Positions 25,638 to 34,679 of a DNA stretch of 64,000 bases are shown in pieces. Source of the DNA: Gottfriedia acidiceleris (GTDB lineage: Bacteria > Bacillota > Bacilli > Bacillales > Bacillaceae_G); the NCBI RefSeq assembly GCF_002128425.1, contig NZ_NESS01000001.1, positions 62,001-126,000 of the forward strand, given 5' to 3'. The translations under genes and the position numbers were made by a program. Positions within the stretch are counted from its first letter, which is position 1, and each line of letters starts with the position of its first letter. The notes below the pieces were generated by a model that was not told the DNA's origin, searched no databases, and saw nothing but the letters and a program-made list of their open reading frames with translations.

Positions 25638-25677
25638 AAAGCGCAGCTTAATTGTTTTACAATTTAAGTTGCGCTTT
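25638..25677. terminator. Bidirectional terminator overlapping a coding end
   Basis: Fourteen-pair stem AAAGCGCAGCTTAA (25638-25651) with TTAAGTTGCGCTTT (25664-25677), one G-T pair. The right arm includes the stop codon of the CNNM/CBS gene. Confidence 0.8.
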
Positions 25678-27004
25678 CTTCTTGGCTTTCAGGTTTTTTT
25701 ACAGTTTCACGTGTTAATTCAATCGATTTAATATAATGTCCGTCTAACTTAAGTACTTTAAATGAACAATTTTGATATTTAATCGAATCTCCCTCTTGCA
25801 CATCAAAATTTTCAGTTAAAATCCATCCACCAATCGTATCAACATCTGTATCATCAATGTCTAAGCTAAAAACATCATTAATTTCACTAATTAAAACTTT
25901 ACCTGCAATGACGAATTTATTTTCGTTTACTTTACTTATGTCCTCTTTTTCATCAACATCAAACTCATCTCGTATTTCTCCAACAATTTCTTCTAAAATA
26001 TCTTCAACTGTTACTAAGCCAGATGTACCTCCGTATTCATCAACTAAAATCGACATATGTATATGTTCTCTTTGCATTTTAACAAGTAAATCATGAACAG
26101 ATATTGATTCAATAACTTGAATGATTGGTCTAATATATTGTTCAAGTGTTTTTACCTCTGCCTCCCCTTTGTGAAGAACAAAATCAGTAAAAACATCTTT
26201 AAAATTTATTAATCCAACGACATGGTCTTTATCTCCATCTACAACAGGAAAACGAGTATATTTTTCTGTACTCATAAAATGAATATTCTCATGAAAAGGT
26301 TCACTCAAGTCAATTGCAACCATTTCTGTTCTAGGTACCATTATTTCTTTTGCTACTCGCATATTGAAATCAAATATATTGTTTACATACTTAAATTCAG
26401 ATTGATTTATTTCACCACTCTTATAGCTTTCAGAAAGTAGAATTCTTAATTCCTCCTCTGAATGCGCAACTTCATGTTCTGAAGCAGGAGGAAGTCCAAA
26501 TATTTTTAGGACCATCCTTGCTGAATTATTAAACAACCAAATGAACGGATATGTAATTTTGTAAAAAAGTATTAAAGGTGGTGCAAACGATAATGTAATT
26601 TGCTCAGCCTTTTGAATAGCAATCGTTTTAGGTGCTAATTCACCAACTACAACATGGATAAATGTAATAATACCAAAAGCAAGTAAAAAAGAGATTGTGC
26701 CACTTACTGCAGTTGGCAATTGCAAATCGTCAAGTAATGGATGCAGTAGGGCATCTACAGTTGGCTCACCTAACCACCCTAAACCTAAACTCGTTACTGT
26801 AATACCAAGTTGACAAGCTGAAAGATATTCATCAAGATGTGTTATTACCCTTTTTACAGCTCTTGCTTTTTTATTTCCCTCACCAATTAATTGATCAATT
26901 CTAGTACTTCTAATTTTTACGATTGCAAATTCTGAAGCAACAAAAAAGGCAGTAAATGCAATTAAAACAACAACTAATAATAACTTCGTACCAATTCCGA
27001 ACAA
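25664..27004 (-). CDS. Hemolysin-C/CNNM family protein with CBS pair (probable divalent cation exporter)
   Basis: About 446 residues: CNNM membrane domain with four helices (about 1-190; ASEFAIVKIRSTRIDQL), a CBS pair (about 205-330; EIMVPRTEMVAID, VDEYGGTSGLVTVEDILEEIVGEI) and a C-terminal CorC/HlyC transporter-associated domain (VIAGKVLISEIND...DTIGGWIL). Homologues such as MpfA/YhdP are linked to magnesium efflux. GGAGGG touches the ATG at 27013, so TTG at 27004, nine bases downstream, is the likelier start. Confidence 0.88.
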   Translation of the reverse strand: MFGIGTKLLLVVVLIAFTAFFVASEFAIVKIRSTRIDQLIGEGNKKARAVKRVITHLDEYLSACQLGITVTSLGLGWLGEPTVDALLHPLLDDLQLPTAVSGTISFLLAFGIITFIHVVVGELAPKTIAIQKAEQITLSFAPPLILFYKITYPFIWLFNNSARMVLKIFGLPPASEHEVAHSEEELRILLSESYKSGEINQSEFKYVNNIFDFNMRVAKEIMVPRTEMVAIDLSEPFHENIHFMSTEKYTRFPVVDGDKDHVVGLINFKDVFTDFVLHKGEAEVKTLEQYIRPIIQVIESISVHDLLVKMQREHIHMSILVDEYGGTSGLVTVEDILEEIVGEIRDEFDVDEKEDISKVNENKFVIAGKVLISEINDVFSLDIDDTDVDTIGGWILTENFDVQEGDSIKYQNCSFKVLKLDGHYIKSIELTRETVKKPESQEESAT

Positions 27005-27013
27005 TTGAGTCAT

Positions 27014-27503
27014 CCCTCCAATTGGAAGTGAAGGCCATCTTCATAATTATTATTTTTATATTGGCTTATCTTAGTATATTCAGTTAAAGAATTTGTTATC
27101 AAAATTTTTTTATTTAGGCATTTTAATAAAAATAGAAAGGATCATTGTTTTAACGAAGACCTTTCTAACCACATTATGCCTTCTTCTCTTATTACCATTC
27201 TTTACATTATTCCTAATTTCCTTCTCCGATAAGTGTCTTGCATTATATTCTATAAATCAACTTTATATTCTAAAATTTGTAGAATATTTTGCTAATAATA
27301 TTCTAAAAAACCGCATTTCGATAAAAAGCAATACAAAAGTAATAAAGTTTACATTTTCAGCCATTTTGAATGGTTAGAACATATTTATTCGAGGTATTAT
27401 AAGAACTTTTGCCGAGTCAACACTAGTTTTGTCAACCTCAAAGGAATGTGAAGTTTAATAAAGAATTTTTAATATATAAATTATTTGGAGGAGGAATAGC
27501 TAT
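27014..27503. other. Intergenic region, 490 bases
   Basis: AT-rich sequence between the CNNM/CBS gene and the RacA-like gene. A 94-codon frame at 27093-27377 has a hydrophobic N-terminal half but no usable start codon with a ribosome site, so I do not call it. The last part holds the GGAGGAGG ribosome site of the next gene. No repeat or RNA element was recognised. Confidence 0.4.
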
Positions 27504-27971
27504 ATGTATACAACTTCTCAAGTGGCAGAACAACTTCAATTAACAAATAAAAAAGTATTATTATTTTCAAAAAAAGGAAATTTAAAAGTTGAGAAAACTC
27601 ATAATGGATATTTATTTACAGAAGAACAAGTCGAGCAAATTAAAGAAATTTATGAAGCTTCTCTGCAAACGGTTGAACCAAAACAAAATGAGACAGAGAA
27701 CATTGACATAATAAGAGAATTAACTCAAAAATTAATAAAACTTGAAGAAAAAGTTGAAACAAAAGCAAATGAAGTCGTTTCAGTTCAAATTTTGGAACAT
27801 CGATGTGAAATTGAAGATTTAAAAAAAGTAGTTGTTAAACTTGAAAATCAAGTAGAACAATTAAATGAACAAGTGACTTTATTAAAAGCGGATTTAGAAG
27901 ATCAGAAAAAGATCATTACATTTAAACCAAAAAAACGTTTTGCAATTTTATCTATATTCGGCGGGGTCTGA
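27504..27971 (+). CDS. MerR-like HTH plus coiled-coil protein (RacA-like)
   Basis: 155 residues. The N-terminal 45 form a MerR-type helix-turn-helix (YTTSQVAEQLQLTNKKVLLFSKKGNLKVEKTHNGYLFTEEQVEQI). Residues about 70-135 are an uninterrupted coiled coil, and the C-terminus is a basic patch KPKKRFAIL. This layout is that of RacA, which anchors the chromosome to the cell pole in sporulating Bacillus; a phage or generic DNA-binding coiled-coil protein is the alternative. GGAGGAGG precedes the ATG. Own terminator. Confidence 0.65.
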   Translation: MYTTSQVAEQLQLTNKKVLLFSKKGNLKVEKTHNGYLFTEEQVEQIKEIYEASLQTVEPKQNETENIDIIRELTQKLIKLEEKVETKANEVVSVQILEHRCEIEDLKKVVVKLENQVEQLNEQVTLLKADLEDQKKIITFKPKKRFAILSIFGGV

Positions 27972-28003
27972 AAATCAAGTTTTTGGACTTTGCTCATTCT
28001 TTG

Positions 28004-28031
28004 AAACGTAGAAGAATTTTCTTCTACGTTT
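28004..28031 (+). terminator. Terminator after the RacA-like gene
   Basis: Stem AAACGTAGAAG (28004-28014) with CTTCTACGTTT (28021-28031) followed by T-rich sequence. Confidence 0.9.
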
Positions 28032-28089
28032 TTTACATACTTAAATGATTGTTGGTTAAAAATAAATTTGTATGAAGGGAGGAATTTCT

Positions 28090-28281
28090 ATGCAAAAAAA
28101 TGCGCGTCAATATACTCAGGATGCAACTACTGAACTTAAACAAGCAATTGAATGTCTTCAATCTGCATTAGAAACCGTTGAAAAACCACAAAATCATGAA
28201 AAAATCGAACAAGCGCTTCAAGCTTGTCAAACAGCTTATAATCAAACGAATCAAGCAGCAGGTATTCTTGAACAAGAATAG
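28090..28281 (+). CDS. Small helical protein, unrecognised
   Basis: 63 residues starting MQKNARQYTQDAT; GGGAGGA lies before the ATG at 28090. Glutamine/glutamate-rich helices (ELKQAIECLQSALETVE, KIEQALQACQTAYNQTNQAAGIL) suggest a two-helix hairpin with one cysteine in each. Own terminator. No family recognised. Confidence 0.65.
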   Translation: MQKNARQYTQDATTELKQAIECLQSALETVEKPQNHEKIEQALQACQTAYNQTNQAAGILEQE

Positions 28282-28292
28282 TATGCAAAATG

Positions 28293-28320
28293 AAAAACTC
28301 AGGATTATCCCTGAGTTTTT
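28293..28320. terminator. Bidirectional terminator
   Basis: Stem AAAAACTCAGG (28293-28303) with CCTGAGTTTTT (28310-28320), between the convergent small helical gene and the acetyltransferase gene. Confidence 0.9.
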
Positions 28321-28325
28321 CGCAA

Positions 28326-28883
28326 TTATTTATCATAATACATTAATATTTCTTTAAATTCATTTGAATATTTTAATAGTTTTATAGCATGCTTAATATC
28401 CAATAAAAATGGTACAGCAATGATATCATCACTTATTTCAAAATATTCATCAATCGGTAAAATTTTAAACCCTGCACTTCTAGCAAACATATATAGTCTT
28501 TTATTTATTGTACCAATATACCAATCTGCGTTAGTATTATTGGCATGATCATAGCACGCTAGTAAAATTTGTTTAAAAAATCCTTTACCTCTATTTTCCC
28601 TTGTAATTAATAATTTACCAATTTCATAGATTTTTTCATTTTGAATATATTTTATATATTTGTTTTCGGAAAAATTATAATAATATTTGTTTTTATCCTC
28701 ATTTTCAATATTGTATTTACTAAACTCGAGGGTACCAATTAACTTTTTATCCGAATTACAAATTCCATAACGAGTAACTTCATTACTTCTTACTAAGAAA
28801 GGTATTTCGTTTTCTTCACAAAAATCTCCCCAAAGCTCGTTAAATAAATTATTCTCTTCTTTTGTATGAATAACACGAAACAC
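28326..28883 (-). CDS. GNAT-fold acetyltransferase-like protein
   Basis: About 185 residues. IYEIGKLLITRENRGKGFFKQILLACYDHANN is the acetyl-CoA binding region (RGKG replaces RxxGxG/A), and MFARSAGFKILP is the usual motif B end. The N-terminus resembles acyl-homoserine-lactone synthase-type or PEP-CTERM-linked GNAT proteins. GTG at 28883 is chosen since AGGGG lies nine bases upstream; the outer GTG at 28889 is too close. Substrate unknown. Confidence 0.7.
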   Translation of the reverse strand: MFRVIHTKEENNLFNELWGDFCEENEIPFLVRSNEVTRYGICNSDKKLIGTLEFSKYNIENEDKNKYYYNFSENKYIKYIQNEKIYEIGKLLITRENRGKGFFKQILLACYDHANNTNADWYIGTINKRLYMFARSAGFKILPIDEYFEISDDIIAVPFLLDIKHAIKLLKYSNEFKEILMYYDK

Positions 28884-29225
28884 TCTCACTCACCCCTAAA
28901 ATTCCTATATAAATATTCTTATCTTACGTCTATAAAACAACGTTTATACCAAATTTTAATATTGTCTCTTTAAATCTATTTAGTTATTTTGTTAAAAAAA
29001 TATTTAATTGGCTGTTTATATATGGCTCTATTGTATGGTAAATTTTAGCTTTTGGCAACGCTTACATATCTAATTATGTATAATTTATGAAATCAAAATT
29101 ATCTCATAATTAGTTTTGTAGTATAGATTAATACGATAATGTATGGTTTTAATCGAAATATTATTTCGTAATTTATAATAAAAACAATGTATCAAACTGT
29201 CAAAGAACATCCTATTTTAAAAATT
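28884..29225. other. Intergenic region, AT-rich, no gene seen
   Basis: About 340 bases between the start of the acetyltransferase gene and the end of the McrBC-like operon. Very AT-rich with many stops in all frames. One weak catabolite-repressor-like match near 29052 was not convincing. Nothing else supported. Confidence 0.4.
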
Positions 29226-29256
29226 ATGCCCAATGCCTTCGATTGGTAAAGGGCAT
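29226..29256 (-). terminator. Hairpin after the McrBC-like operon
   Basis: ATGCCC (29226-29231) pairs with GGGCAT (29251-29256); on the minus strand AATTTTTAAAAT follows. A plausible but short-stemmed terminator for the two-gene restriction module. Confidence 0.55.
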
Positions 29257-29321
29257 ATACATTTTGATTAATTGATTTTCTATATTTAGTTTCAAATACA
29301 ATAGAAATGTTCAAGTTTGGA

Positions 29322-31190
29322 TTATTTAAGTTCTTCAAATGTTCTGTTTATGATATCTACTAACTCTCTTTCACCAACTAATTCATAAAAATCCTCGCCT
29401 TTTTTCTTAGGATAAAACTGAATATAAGTACCACAACCCGCTTCCAAAACTTTACGATGAACATTACTACCCGGATATAAGCAAATCACTTCATTGATCG
29501 GTTTTCGGACATATGTCATTTTACCGTTAACACGTTCAACATACTTTAGTCCCCAGTATTTATACATTTGTTCCATTGCCTTTGTATTGCCTACTGGTTG
29601 ATAGATATTAAACATTGGACTATATTTAATTTCAAAAATGATCGACGCAACATATTCTTTATTTTTTTTACGATAAAAGTCTAATCTTATATCTGGTTTT
29701 TTAGATTCTTCACCACTAAAAAAATTGGTTCCTTTTAACAGTGATACTTGCGGACTTCCTTCGATAATTTCGTTATAAACTAAATTAATTATCCAGCCTT
29801 TATTTTCAAGGGACACAAATGCTCCATCCATTAACTCATCGTCTTTTATATGCATTAAAATCTGTTCGGCTAATGGTTCGGAATCATTTTTGAATTTTAA
29901 CTTTAAGAAAATATCACATAATGAGAAAAAGACAAAGTATTCATATAGTAAAAAAGTTGGCTTATATACAGGTAAAAGCATTTGTTTTTTTCCATATTCC
30001 TTTACTTTTTTATCAAATAAGCTTAAGGAATGGATAAAATTTAAAAATACTTTCGATGGACTAGTTGGATATTTTGAAGTATCATCCGTCGCTATACGAA
30101 AAATCCCAATCGTATATTCTCTAAAATAAACTTCATAAAGTTTTTCCAAGGAATTCGTAATGCGTTCTTTTTCTGAAACACTTTTAGTTAATTTTTCTAA
30201 TTCCATCTCTTTTAACATTTTTGATTGTCTATATTTAGCTTTTTCTCGATCAGTAATTGAGCCATTCCCTACAACATTCTGCATCATTTTTTCAATATCC
30301 TTCACTTGAAAATCAATTTGCTCCATTTTATCTTTGTCTTTTACTAATTCATATTTTACAAAGGTTAATAAAGTTTCAATTGTAAGTAGAAATTTACGAA
30401 CTTTATTTTTAGCATATTTTATCTCATCTATATAATTCTCTTCTTGAACAACCGGTTGCATCGTTAAATTTGTTGCATTGGATATGGCAGGATGCAATAA
30501 GGTCCATCTAATCGTATTAAAATCTAATTTTTTCACTTGCCTTTTTAGTTCATATTCCTTTTTTTGTTTCCGCTTTAATTTACTAATAAATTGTTGAATT
30601 GCAACTAGTAGTCTCTCTTCATTTGCCTCGATAAATCGAATAATTGGCCAAAAATACATTGTTCCATTTTGAGTAAATGAAGCAGAAGATTTTTTAAAGT
30701 ATTGGGAGTCATTCATTATTCCGTTTATTTGTTGATGCAAAGTTGAATGCATCCACTCTAATTGATCATAATCTAAATTTTTCGGTACTATTTTAATCAT
30801 CCCGTAAAAGTGCTGTTCTTGATAAATAATACAAAATTCATAATATCCGCATCTCCATGGATACGCATTCTCAGTTTTACCATGTTCGTATATTAATATT
30901 TTTCGATTTTCAGATGTAAAAATAAACTGCTGATCATCTAGGTTTTCTTGTTGAAAATGATAAAGATTATTCCAAATGAAAGTAATTTTACCATCAAACT
31001 CACCATCGACTTGAAATAAAAATCGTTTTAGTTCCTGTATTTCATAGGCAAATAAGTAAGCCTCTTTTGGGTTCATTGTAAGTGCATCAAGGGATATTTT
31101 TTCCTCTTTTCCTCTAGTACCGACAAGTATTGCAATCGTAAATGGTAGATAAAGCGGCTCAAAAACTTCTGGACTATTATTAGTTGACAT
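29322..31190 (-). CDS. DUF2357 protein with PD-(D/E)XK nuclease domain (McrC-like partner)
   Basis: About 622 residues. The N-terminal part is beta-rich; a helical region with coiled coil (about 200-340) follows. The C-terminal third has a PD-(D/E)XK nuclease core: KKPDIRLDFYRKKNKEYVASIIFEIKYSP supplies Asp and Glu-x-Lys. DUF2357 proteins pair with McrB-type AAA+ motors and correspond to McrC. The start is set at ATG 31190 (MSTNNSPEV), ten bases after GGAG; the gene overlaps the AAA+ gene 3' end by 11 bases. Probable DNA cleavage subunit of a modified-DNA restriction system; target modification unknown. Confidence 0.8.
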   Translation of the reverse strand: MSTNNSPEVFEPLYLPFTIAILVGTRGKEEKISLDALTMNPKEAYLFAYEIQELKRFLFQVDGEFDGKITFIWNNLYHFQQENLDDQQFIFTSENRKILIYEHGKTENAYPWRCGYYEFCIIYQEQHFYGMIKIVPKNLDYDQLEWMHSTLHQQINGIMNDSQYFKKSSASFTQNGTMYFWPIIRFIEANEERLLVAIQQFISKLKRKQKKEYELKRQVKKLDFNTIRWTLLHPAISNATNLTMQPVVQEENYIDEIKYAKNKVRKFLLTIETLLTFVKYELVKDKDKMEQIDFQVKDIEKMMQNVVGNGSITDREKAKYRQSKMLKEMELEKLTKSVSEKERITNSLEKLYEVYFREYTIGIFRIATDDTSKYPTSPSKVFLNFIHSLSLFDKKVKEYGKKQMLLPVYKPTFLLYEYFVFFSLCDIFLKLKFKNDSEPLAEQILMHIKDDELMDGAFVSLENKGWIINLVYNEIIEGSPQVSLLKGTNFFSGEESKKPDIRLDFYRKKNKEYVASIIFEIKYSPMFNIYQPVGNTKAMEQMYKYWGLKYVERVNGKMTYVRKPINEVICLYPGSNVHRKVLEAGCGTYIQFYPKKKGEDFYELVGERELVDIINRTFEELK

Positions 31191-33099
31191 ATCCATCAAT
31201 CTCCAGCTGCTTTCTTTTCTTTTTCAATTCTTTAATAGAATACTCAAAATCAGAAATTGACCTTCCTAAATTAGATTTCATGACCATATTTAGTAGCCCT
31301 TCTTGTTCGTTCCCTTCACCTGTGCCAATTAATTCTTCTAGATTAGCAAATAATCCTCTAACTTTAGTTAATACGCGTTGCTTAACAAAGAGATCGATTG
31401 CTTCTTTGCGTTCGAATTGAATATGAGAAGGAAGAATAGGTATGTTAGCTAAATAATTTGATAAATCTTTAATCATACGCGGAGAGATTATTCGTTCACT
31501 GAGTGATTGTTCAACTATATTATTAAACTCATCAAAAAACTTTAATTCATCACTTGTAAGCTCAGATGCACTTATCGTTTTCTTTGTCCAATTACTATAG
31601 TTTTCAGCATTAATATAAATTTGTGGTACAGTTTCATAAATATTTTCGTTATTCATCTTTTCTGCATAATTTACGAAAGACGTTGATCTAAGTGAGATAA
31701 TATTTACACGATCTAACAATCTTAAAGAAAACTCACTTGATGTTTCATCAAAGTTAACTGTTCCAACAAATATAATGTTATTTCCTATTCTTACTTTGGG
31801 CTTATAATATTGATTAATGACTACATTATGATCATGGAATAAGGTAATGACTCTCTTATCCTGAGGCATTTCTAAAATTGATAGAAATTTACTAAACCAA
31901 TGTTCAATTTGAGAAAGATTCATTTCATCAAATATGACCATATACATCCTGTGTGGAAATTGTTCAGCCTCTATAAGTAATTTCGTTAATCCCGTCTCAG
32001 AGTCTATATAAATACCAGTAGTCGGATTTAAATAACCTAATAAATCATAATGCTCTCGATAAGACGGTGAGATTGGAACAAATAAAAGCTCTTTTCCAAA
32101 TTCAAGTCCTAACGTTTCGCCATATATACGTGCTAATTGAGATTTCCCAGTACCACTTACACCACCTAAAATTGTTAGAGCCTGGAATTTACAACATATA
32201 TGAAAATTAATAATATCTTTTTTTTCGTATAACAAGCCTTGCTGCAAACAATTTTGGTAAAATCGTTCAATAAATGCATTTTCAGTATCATTACTCCATT
32301 CAATTGGAAAAGCCTGTTTCTCGGTAAATTCTTGCGTATAAATTAGTTCTTTGCATTCTTTTTTAAAGTTTTTACACAACTCTTCCCACTGTTTTTCGGG
32401 AATAAAATAGATTAAATGATTTAAATGAATGAAGGAGTTTTTAAGTTCATCTTCATCATAATCTTGAAATGTAACTTCATTTTGTTTTTCTAAGTAACTA
32501 ATATCATTCATCATCGATTTTAAAAACAAATTGCCATATAGTCTATTTTCATAAAAGACAAATTCCGGTTGATCAAAGTCATTAAAATATTTTGGTAGAT
32601 GAATTGGCAAAGAACCTTTTATTAATCGGTTTTCGACCTCTTCGCGCTTTCCTTCCCCCCGAAGTTCAATGACAGGCAGTAGATGGTAGGAAGAGTCTCT
32701 TTTCCCATCAAAAAACTCAACTAGATCTACTGTAACTATTTCATTGGCATATTCAAGACGAAACATAACTAATTTAGAATCAAAAATCTTTTTTAATCCT
32801 GCAATTATGTCATCTTTTTTCTTACTTTTAATTAGTGGTTTTATTTTACTTTCATTATTTTTATTTGCAGTTGTTCCTACAAACAAAACATCTTGAGTTG
32901 AAAAACTAGCTTTTAATTTTGATGGAATTGGCGATAAGCACTCTACATAAAAACGAATATGATCTTCATCTTCATAATAAAGTAAGCTCTGCTTCTCTTG
33001 ATCCACTACTCTTTCTGTAACAATTTTTCCAAGGAATAAAAAGTTATGAATTTTTTTCGCTAATTTCTGGGTCAATGCGCGTTTTAATTTCAAAGTCAT
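31180..33099 (-). CDS. McrB-type AAA+ NTPase
   Basis: About 640 residues. The first 300 are a family-specific region that may recognise DNA. The AAA+ domain follows: Walker A GGVSGTGKSQLARIYG (about residue 312), Walker B MVIFDEMNLSQIEHWFSKFLSILE, and sensor-1 region FVGTVNFDETSSEFSLRLLDRV, typical of the McrB/dynein-like clade. McrB motors use GTP, but the nucleotide cannot be fixed from sequence here. The start is uncertain: GTG 33108, ATG 33099 or TTG 33093, the last best spaced to GGGGG. First gene of the two-gene module. Confidence 0.85.
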   Translation of the reverse strand: MTLKLKRALTQKLAKKIHNFLFLGKIVTERVVDQEKQSLLYYEDEDHIRFYVECLSPIPSKLKASFSTQDVLFVGTTANKNNESKIKPLIKSKKKDDIIAGLKKIFDSKLVMFRLEYANEIVTVDLVEFFDGKRDSSYHLLPVIELRGEGKREEVENRLIKGSLPIHLPKYFNDFDQPEFVFYENRLYGNLFLKSMMNDISYLEKQNEVTFQDYDEDELKNSFIHLNHLIYFIPEKQWEELCKNFKKECKELIYTQEFTEKQAFPIEWSNDTENAFIERFYQNCLQQGLLYEKKDIINFHICCKFQALTILGGVSGTGKSQLARIYGETLGLEFGKELLFVPISPSYREHYDLLGYLNPTTGIYIDSETGLTKLLIEAEQFPHRMYMVIFDEMNLSQIEHWFSKFLSILEMPQDKRVITLFHDHNVVINQYYKPKVRIGNNIIFVGTVNFDETSSEFSLRLLDRVNIISLRSTSFVNYAEKMNNENIYETVPQIYINAENYSNWTKKTISASELTSDELKFFDEFNNIVEQSLSERIISPRMIKDLSNYLANIPILPSHIQFERKEAIDLFVKQRVLTKVRGLFANLEELIGTGEGNEQEGLLNMVMKSNLGRSISDFEYSIKELKKKRKQLEIDGYVN

Positions 33100-33183
33100 T
33101 TCCCCCACTTTCCGACATTTCTCCTACATTTTACGTTCGTAGTATAGAAATTATGAATAATACGGCCTTTTTACATTTAAAAA

Positions 33184-33203
33184 CACCCAGGTAAACCTGA
33201 GTG
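33184..33203 (-). terminator. Terminator behind dispersed repeat copy A
   Basis: CACCCAGGT (33184-33192) pairs with ACCTGAGTG (33195-33203), with one wobble on the minus strand, followed by TTTTTAA there. It ends the minus-strand transcript of the acetyltransferase gene after the repeat. Confidence 0.65.
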
Positions 33204-33205
33204 CT

Positions 33206-33313
33206 AGACTGCCCGCCAAACCGCTCGCTTTCTTCGTTGCTTCGCCTGTTGAGCGATGCTCATATCCGTCAAAGGTAATTCCGCTCCTCACCGGGTTTCG
33301 CGTCTCGAAAGAC
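33206..33313 (-). repeat. Dispersed intergenic repeat, copy A
   Basis: About 108 bases closely matching 41176-41280: shared blocks include CGCTTTCTTCGTTGCTTCGC, TCAAAGGTAA, CCGCTCCTCACC and CTCGAAAGAC in the same order and spacing. It has higher GC than its surroundings. It lies in the 3' untranslated part of a minus-strand gene and just before a terminator, as does copy B. Confidence 0.8.
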
Positions 33314-33356
33314 TCTGTTTTTTTCAATTTATCCCTTCTAGATTGTAGAATTTGTA

Positions 33357-33842
33357 CTATAACATTAATTGATAATATACAATATCTAGCCATTGATTAA
33401 ATTTCTGGCCTACTTTGTAAAAATGACCTACCTTTTTAAAACCTAATTTCTCATGTAATTTTTCACTAACTTCATTTCCGCTAGTAATACAAGAAATAAT
33501 TGTAAAATGACCTAATTTTTTAGCAGTTTCAATCATTTCAGTCATTAATGCTTTTGCTAGCCCTTTACGACGATGGTCAGAATGAATATATACAGATAGT
33601 TCAACCGTGTGTTTATATGCATCTTTTTCCTTAAACTGTGTAAGTGAGCAATAACCAGTTACTAGACCATTTTCTTTAGAAACAATTACTGGGTAAAGTT
33701 CTGTATGGTTAGAAAACCATTTTAGCATTTCTTCTTCCGTTTTTACTTTCGTATCAAATGTGGCTTTAGTATTTAAAATTGCATCATTATAAATTGTTAC
33801 AATTTCTAATACATCATCTTTTGTTGCTAAAAGTATTTCCAT
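33357..33842 (-). CDS. GNAT family N-acetyltransferase (phosphinothricin acetyltransferase-like)
   Basis: 161 residues from ATG 33842 (MEILLATKDD), preceded by AGAGGAAG. VELSVYIHSDHRRKGLAKALM is the acetyl-CoA site and SGNEVSEKLHEKLGFKKVGHFYKVGQKFNQWLDIVYYQL is the characteristic PAT/YwnH-type C-terminus. Such enzymes acetylate phosphinothricin-like amino compounds or methionine sulfoximine. An upstream in-frame start lacks a ribosome site. Confidence 0.87.
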   Translation of the reverse strand: MEILLATKDDVLEIVTIYNDAILNTKATFDTKVKTEEEMLKWFSNHTELYPVIVSKENGLVTGYCSLTQFKEKDAYKHTVELSVYIHSDHRRKGLAKALMTEMIETAKKLGHFTIISCITSGNEVSEKLHEKLGFKKVGHFYKVGQKFNQWLDIVYYQLML

Positions 33843-34007
33843 TCTACTTCCTCTTCTCACGTTTTTTCTTTCCATTCATTGTACTTTACTAAAAGTGATT
33901 TTCAACATTAGTATTCATCTTTTTCACATTTTCCCTACATCTAAACATGCACAGTGTTTAGGCTCCTTACATATACTGCGTTAGTCAGAATGATAGGAGG
34001 TATGAAT

Positions 34008-34493
34008 ATGAGTGAAAAAGAAAAAAACAACGCTCAAGATGAAAAACAAAGTCATTCATCTATTGATCTTCAACATTATTTAAAAAAGGTGGATGATCTA
34101 ATAGATCAGTCGCCTATTAGAGGTCTTTTTGATGAAATTGATAAATTCTTTCATAAACACGGAGTTTTTTCTTCAATCGGTGTAGAGATCATTGAAAACG
34201 GTGAGGAATTAATCATTCAGGCAAGTATGCCAGGTGTAAGTAAAGAACAAATTTATATGGACCTTGAAGGTACAATCTTAACAATTGGCTTAAAAACTGA
34301 TACAACAACTGAAGTACAAAATGATCAATCAAACTACTCCTATAAAAAATATTCTTATAGCCAATCCCAAAGGGTCGTTAAATTACCTTTTCCAATTAAT
34401 GCAACAACTGCATCAGCATCGTACGAAAACGGTATGCTTGTTATAAAAGGTACAAAATTACCTGAATACCAAAAACAAATCTTTTTAGATTAA
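34008..34493 (+). CDS. Hsp20/alpha-crystallin small heat shock protein
   Basis: 161 residues from ATG 34008, with AGGAGG seven bases upstream. The N-terminal ~50 residues are charged; the alpha-crystallin domain runs from about 55 (VEIIENGEELIIQASMPGVSKEQIYMDLEGTILTI) to the end (VKLPFPINATTASASYENGMLVIKGTK). The C-terminal IxI motif is replaced by QIFLD. Some Bacillus homologues (CotP/CotM) are spore coat proteins; a general chaperone role is equally likely. Confidence 0.87.
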   Translation: MSEKEKNNAQDEKQSHSSIDLQHYLKKVDDLIDQSPIRGLFDEIDKFFHKHGVFSSIGVEIIENGEELIIQASMPGVSKEQIYMDLEGTILTIGLKTDTTTEVQNDQSNYSYKKYSYSQSQRVVKLPFPINATTASASYENGMLVIKGTKLPEYQKQIFLD

Positions 34494-34542
34494 AAAATAA
34501 AACTGATTGAAACACCGACAACCGTAAGAGTATCCGATGTGG

Positions 34543-34564
34543 TCGGGTTTTAACCGACTTTTTT
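34543..34564 (+). terminator. Terminator after the Hsp20 gene
   Basis: GTCGG (34543-34547) pairs with CCGAC (34554-34558), followed by six T on the plus strand. Confidence 0.65.
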
Positions 34565-34606
34565 AGGTAGTGGTGATCAGATAATTAACTTAATTCAAAT
34601 TAAACA

Positions 34607-34641
34607 AAAAAACTGAGTATCATTTAGAAACTCAGTTTTTT
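34607..34641. terminator. Bidirectional terminator
   Basis: AAAAAACTGAGT (34607-34618) with ACTCAGTTTTTT (34630-34641), between the Hsp20 gene and the convergent SCO gene. Confidence 0.88.
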
Positions 34642-34679
34642 ATTAAATAAATATATTTTTTTTTACTAAAAATGCAGCA

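Noticed and set aside
27093-27377. 94-codon plus-strand frame with hydrophobic segment
   Set aside because: No ATG, GTG or TTG with a ribosome site in frame; the AAAGG present leads to an out-of-frame TTG followed by a stop.
29052-29066. Catabolite-repressor-like site
   Set aside because: One or two mismatches to consensus and no gene start at a sensible distance.
33151-33393. 80-codon frame across dispersed repeat copy A
   Set aside because: It is produced by the GC-richer repeat; the frame is not conserved in copy B after the first half, so it is not coding.
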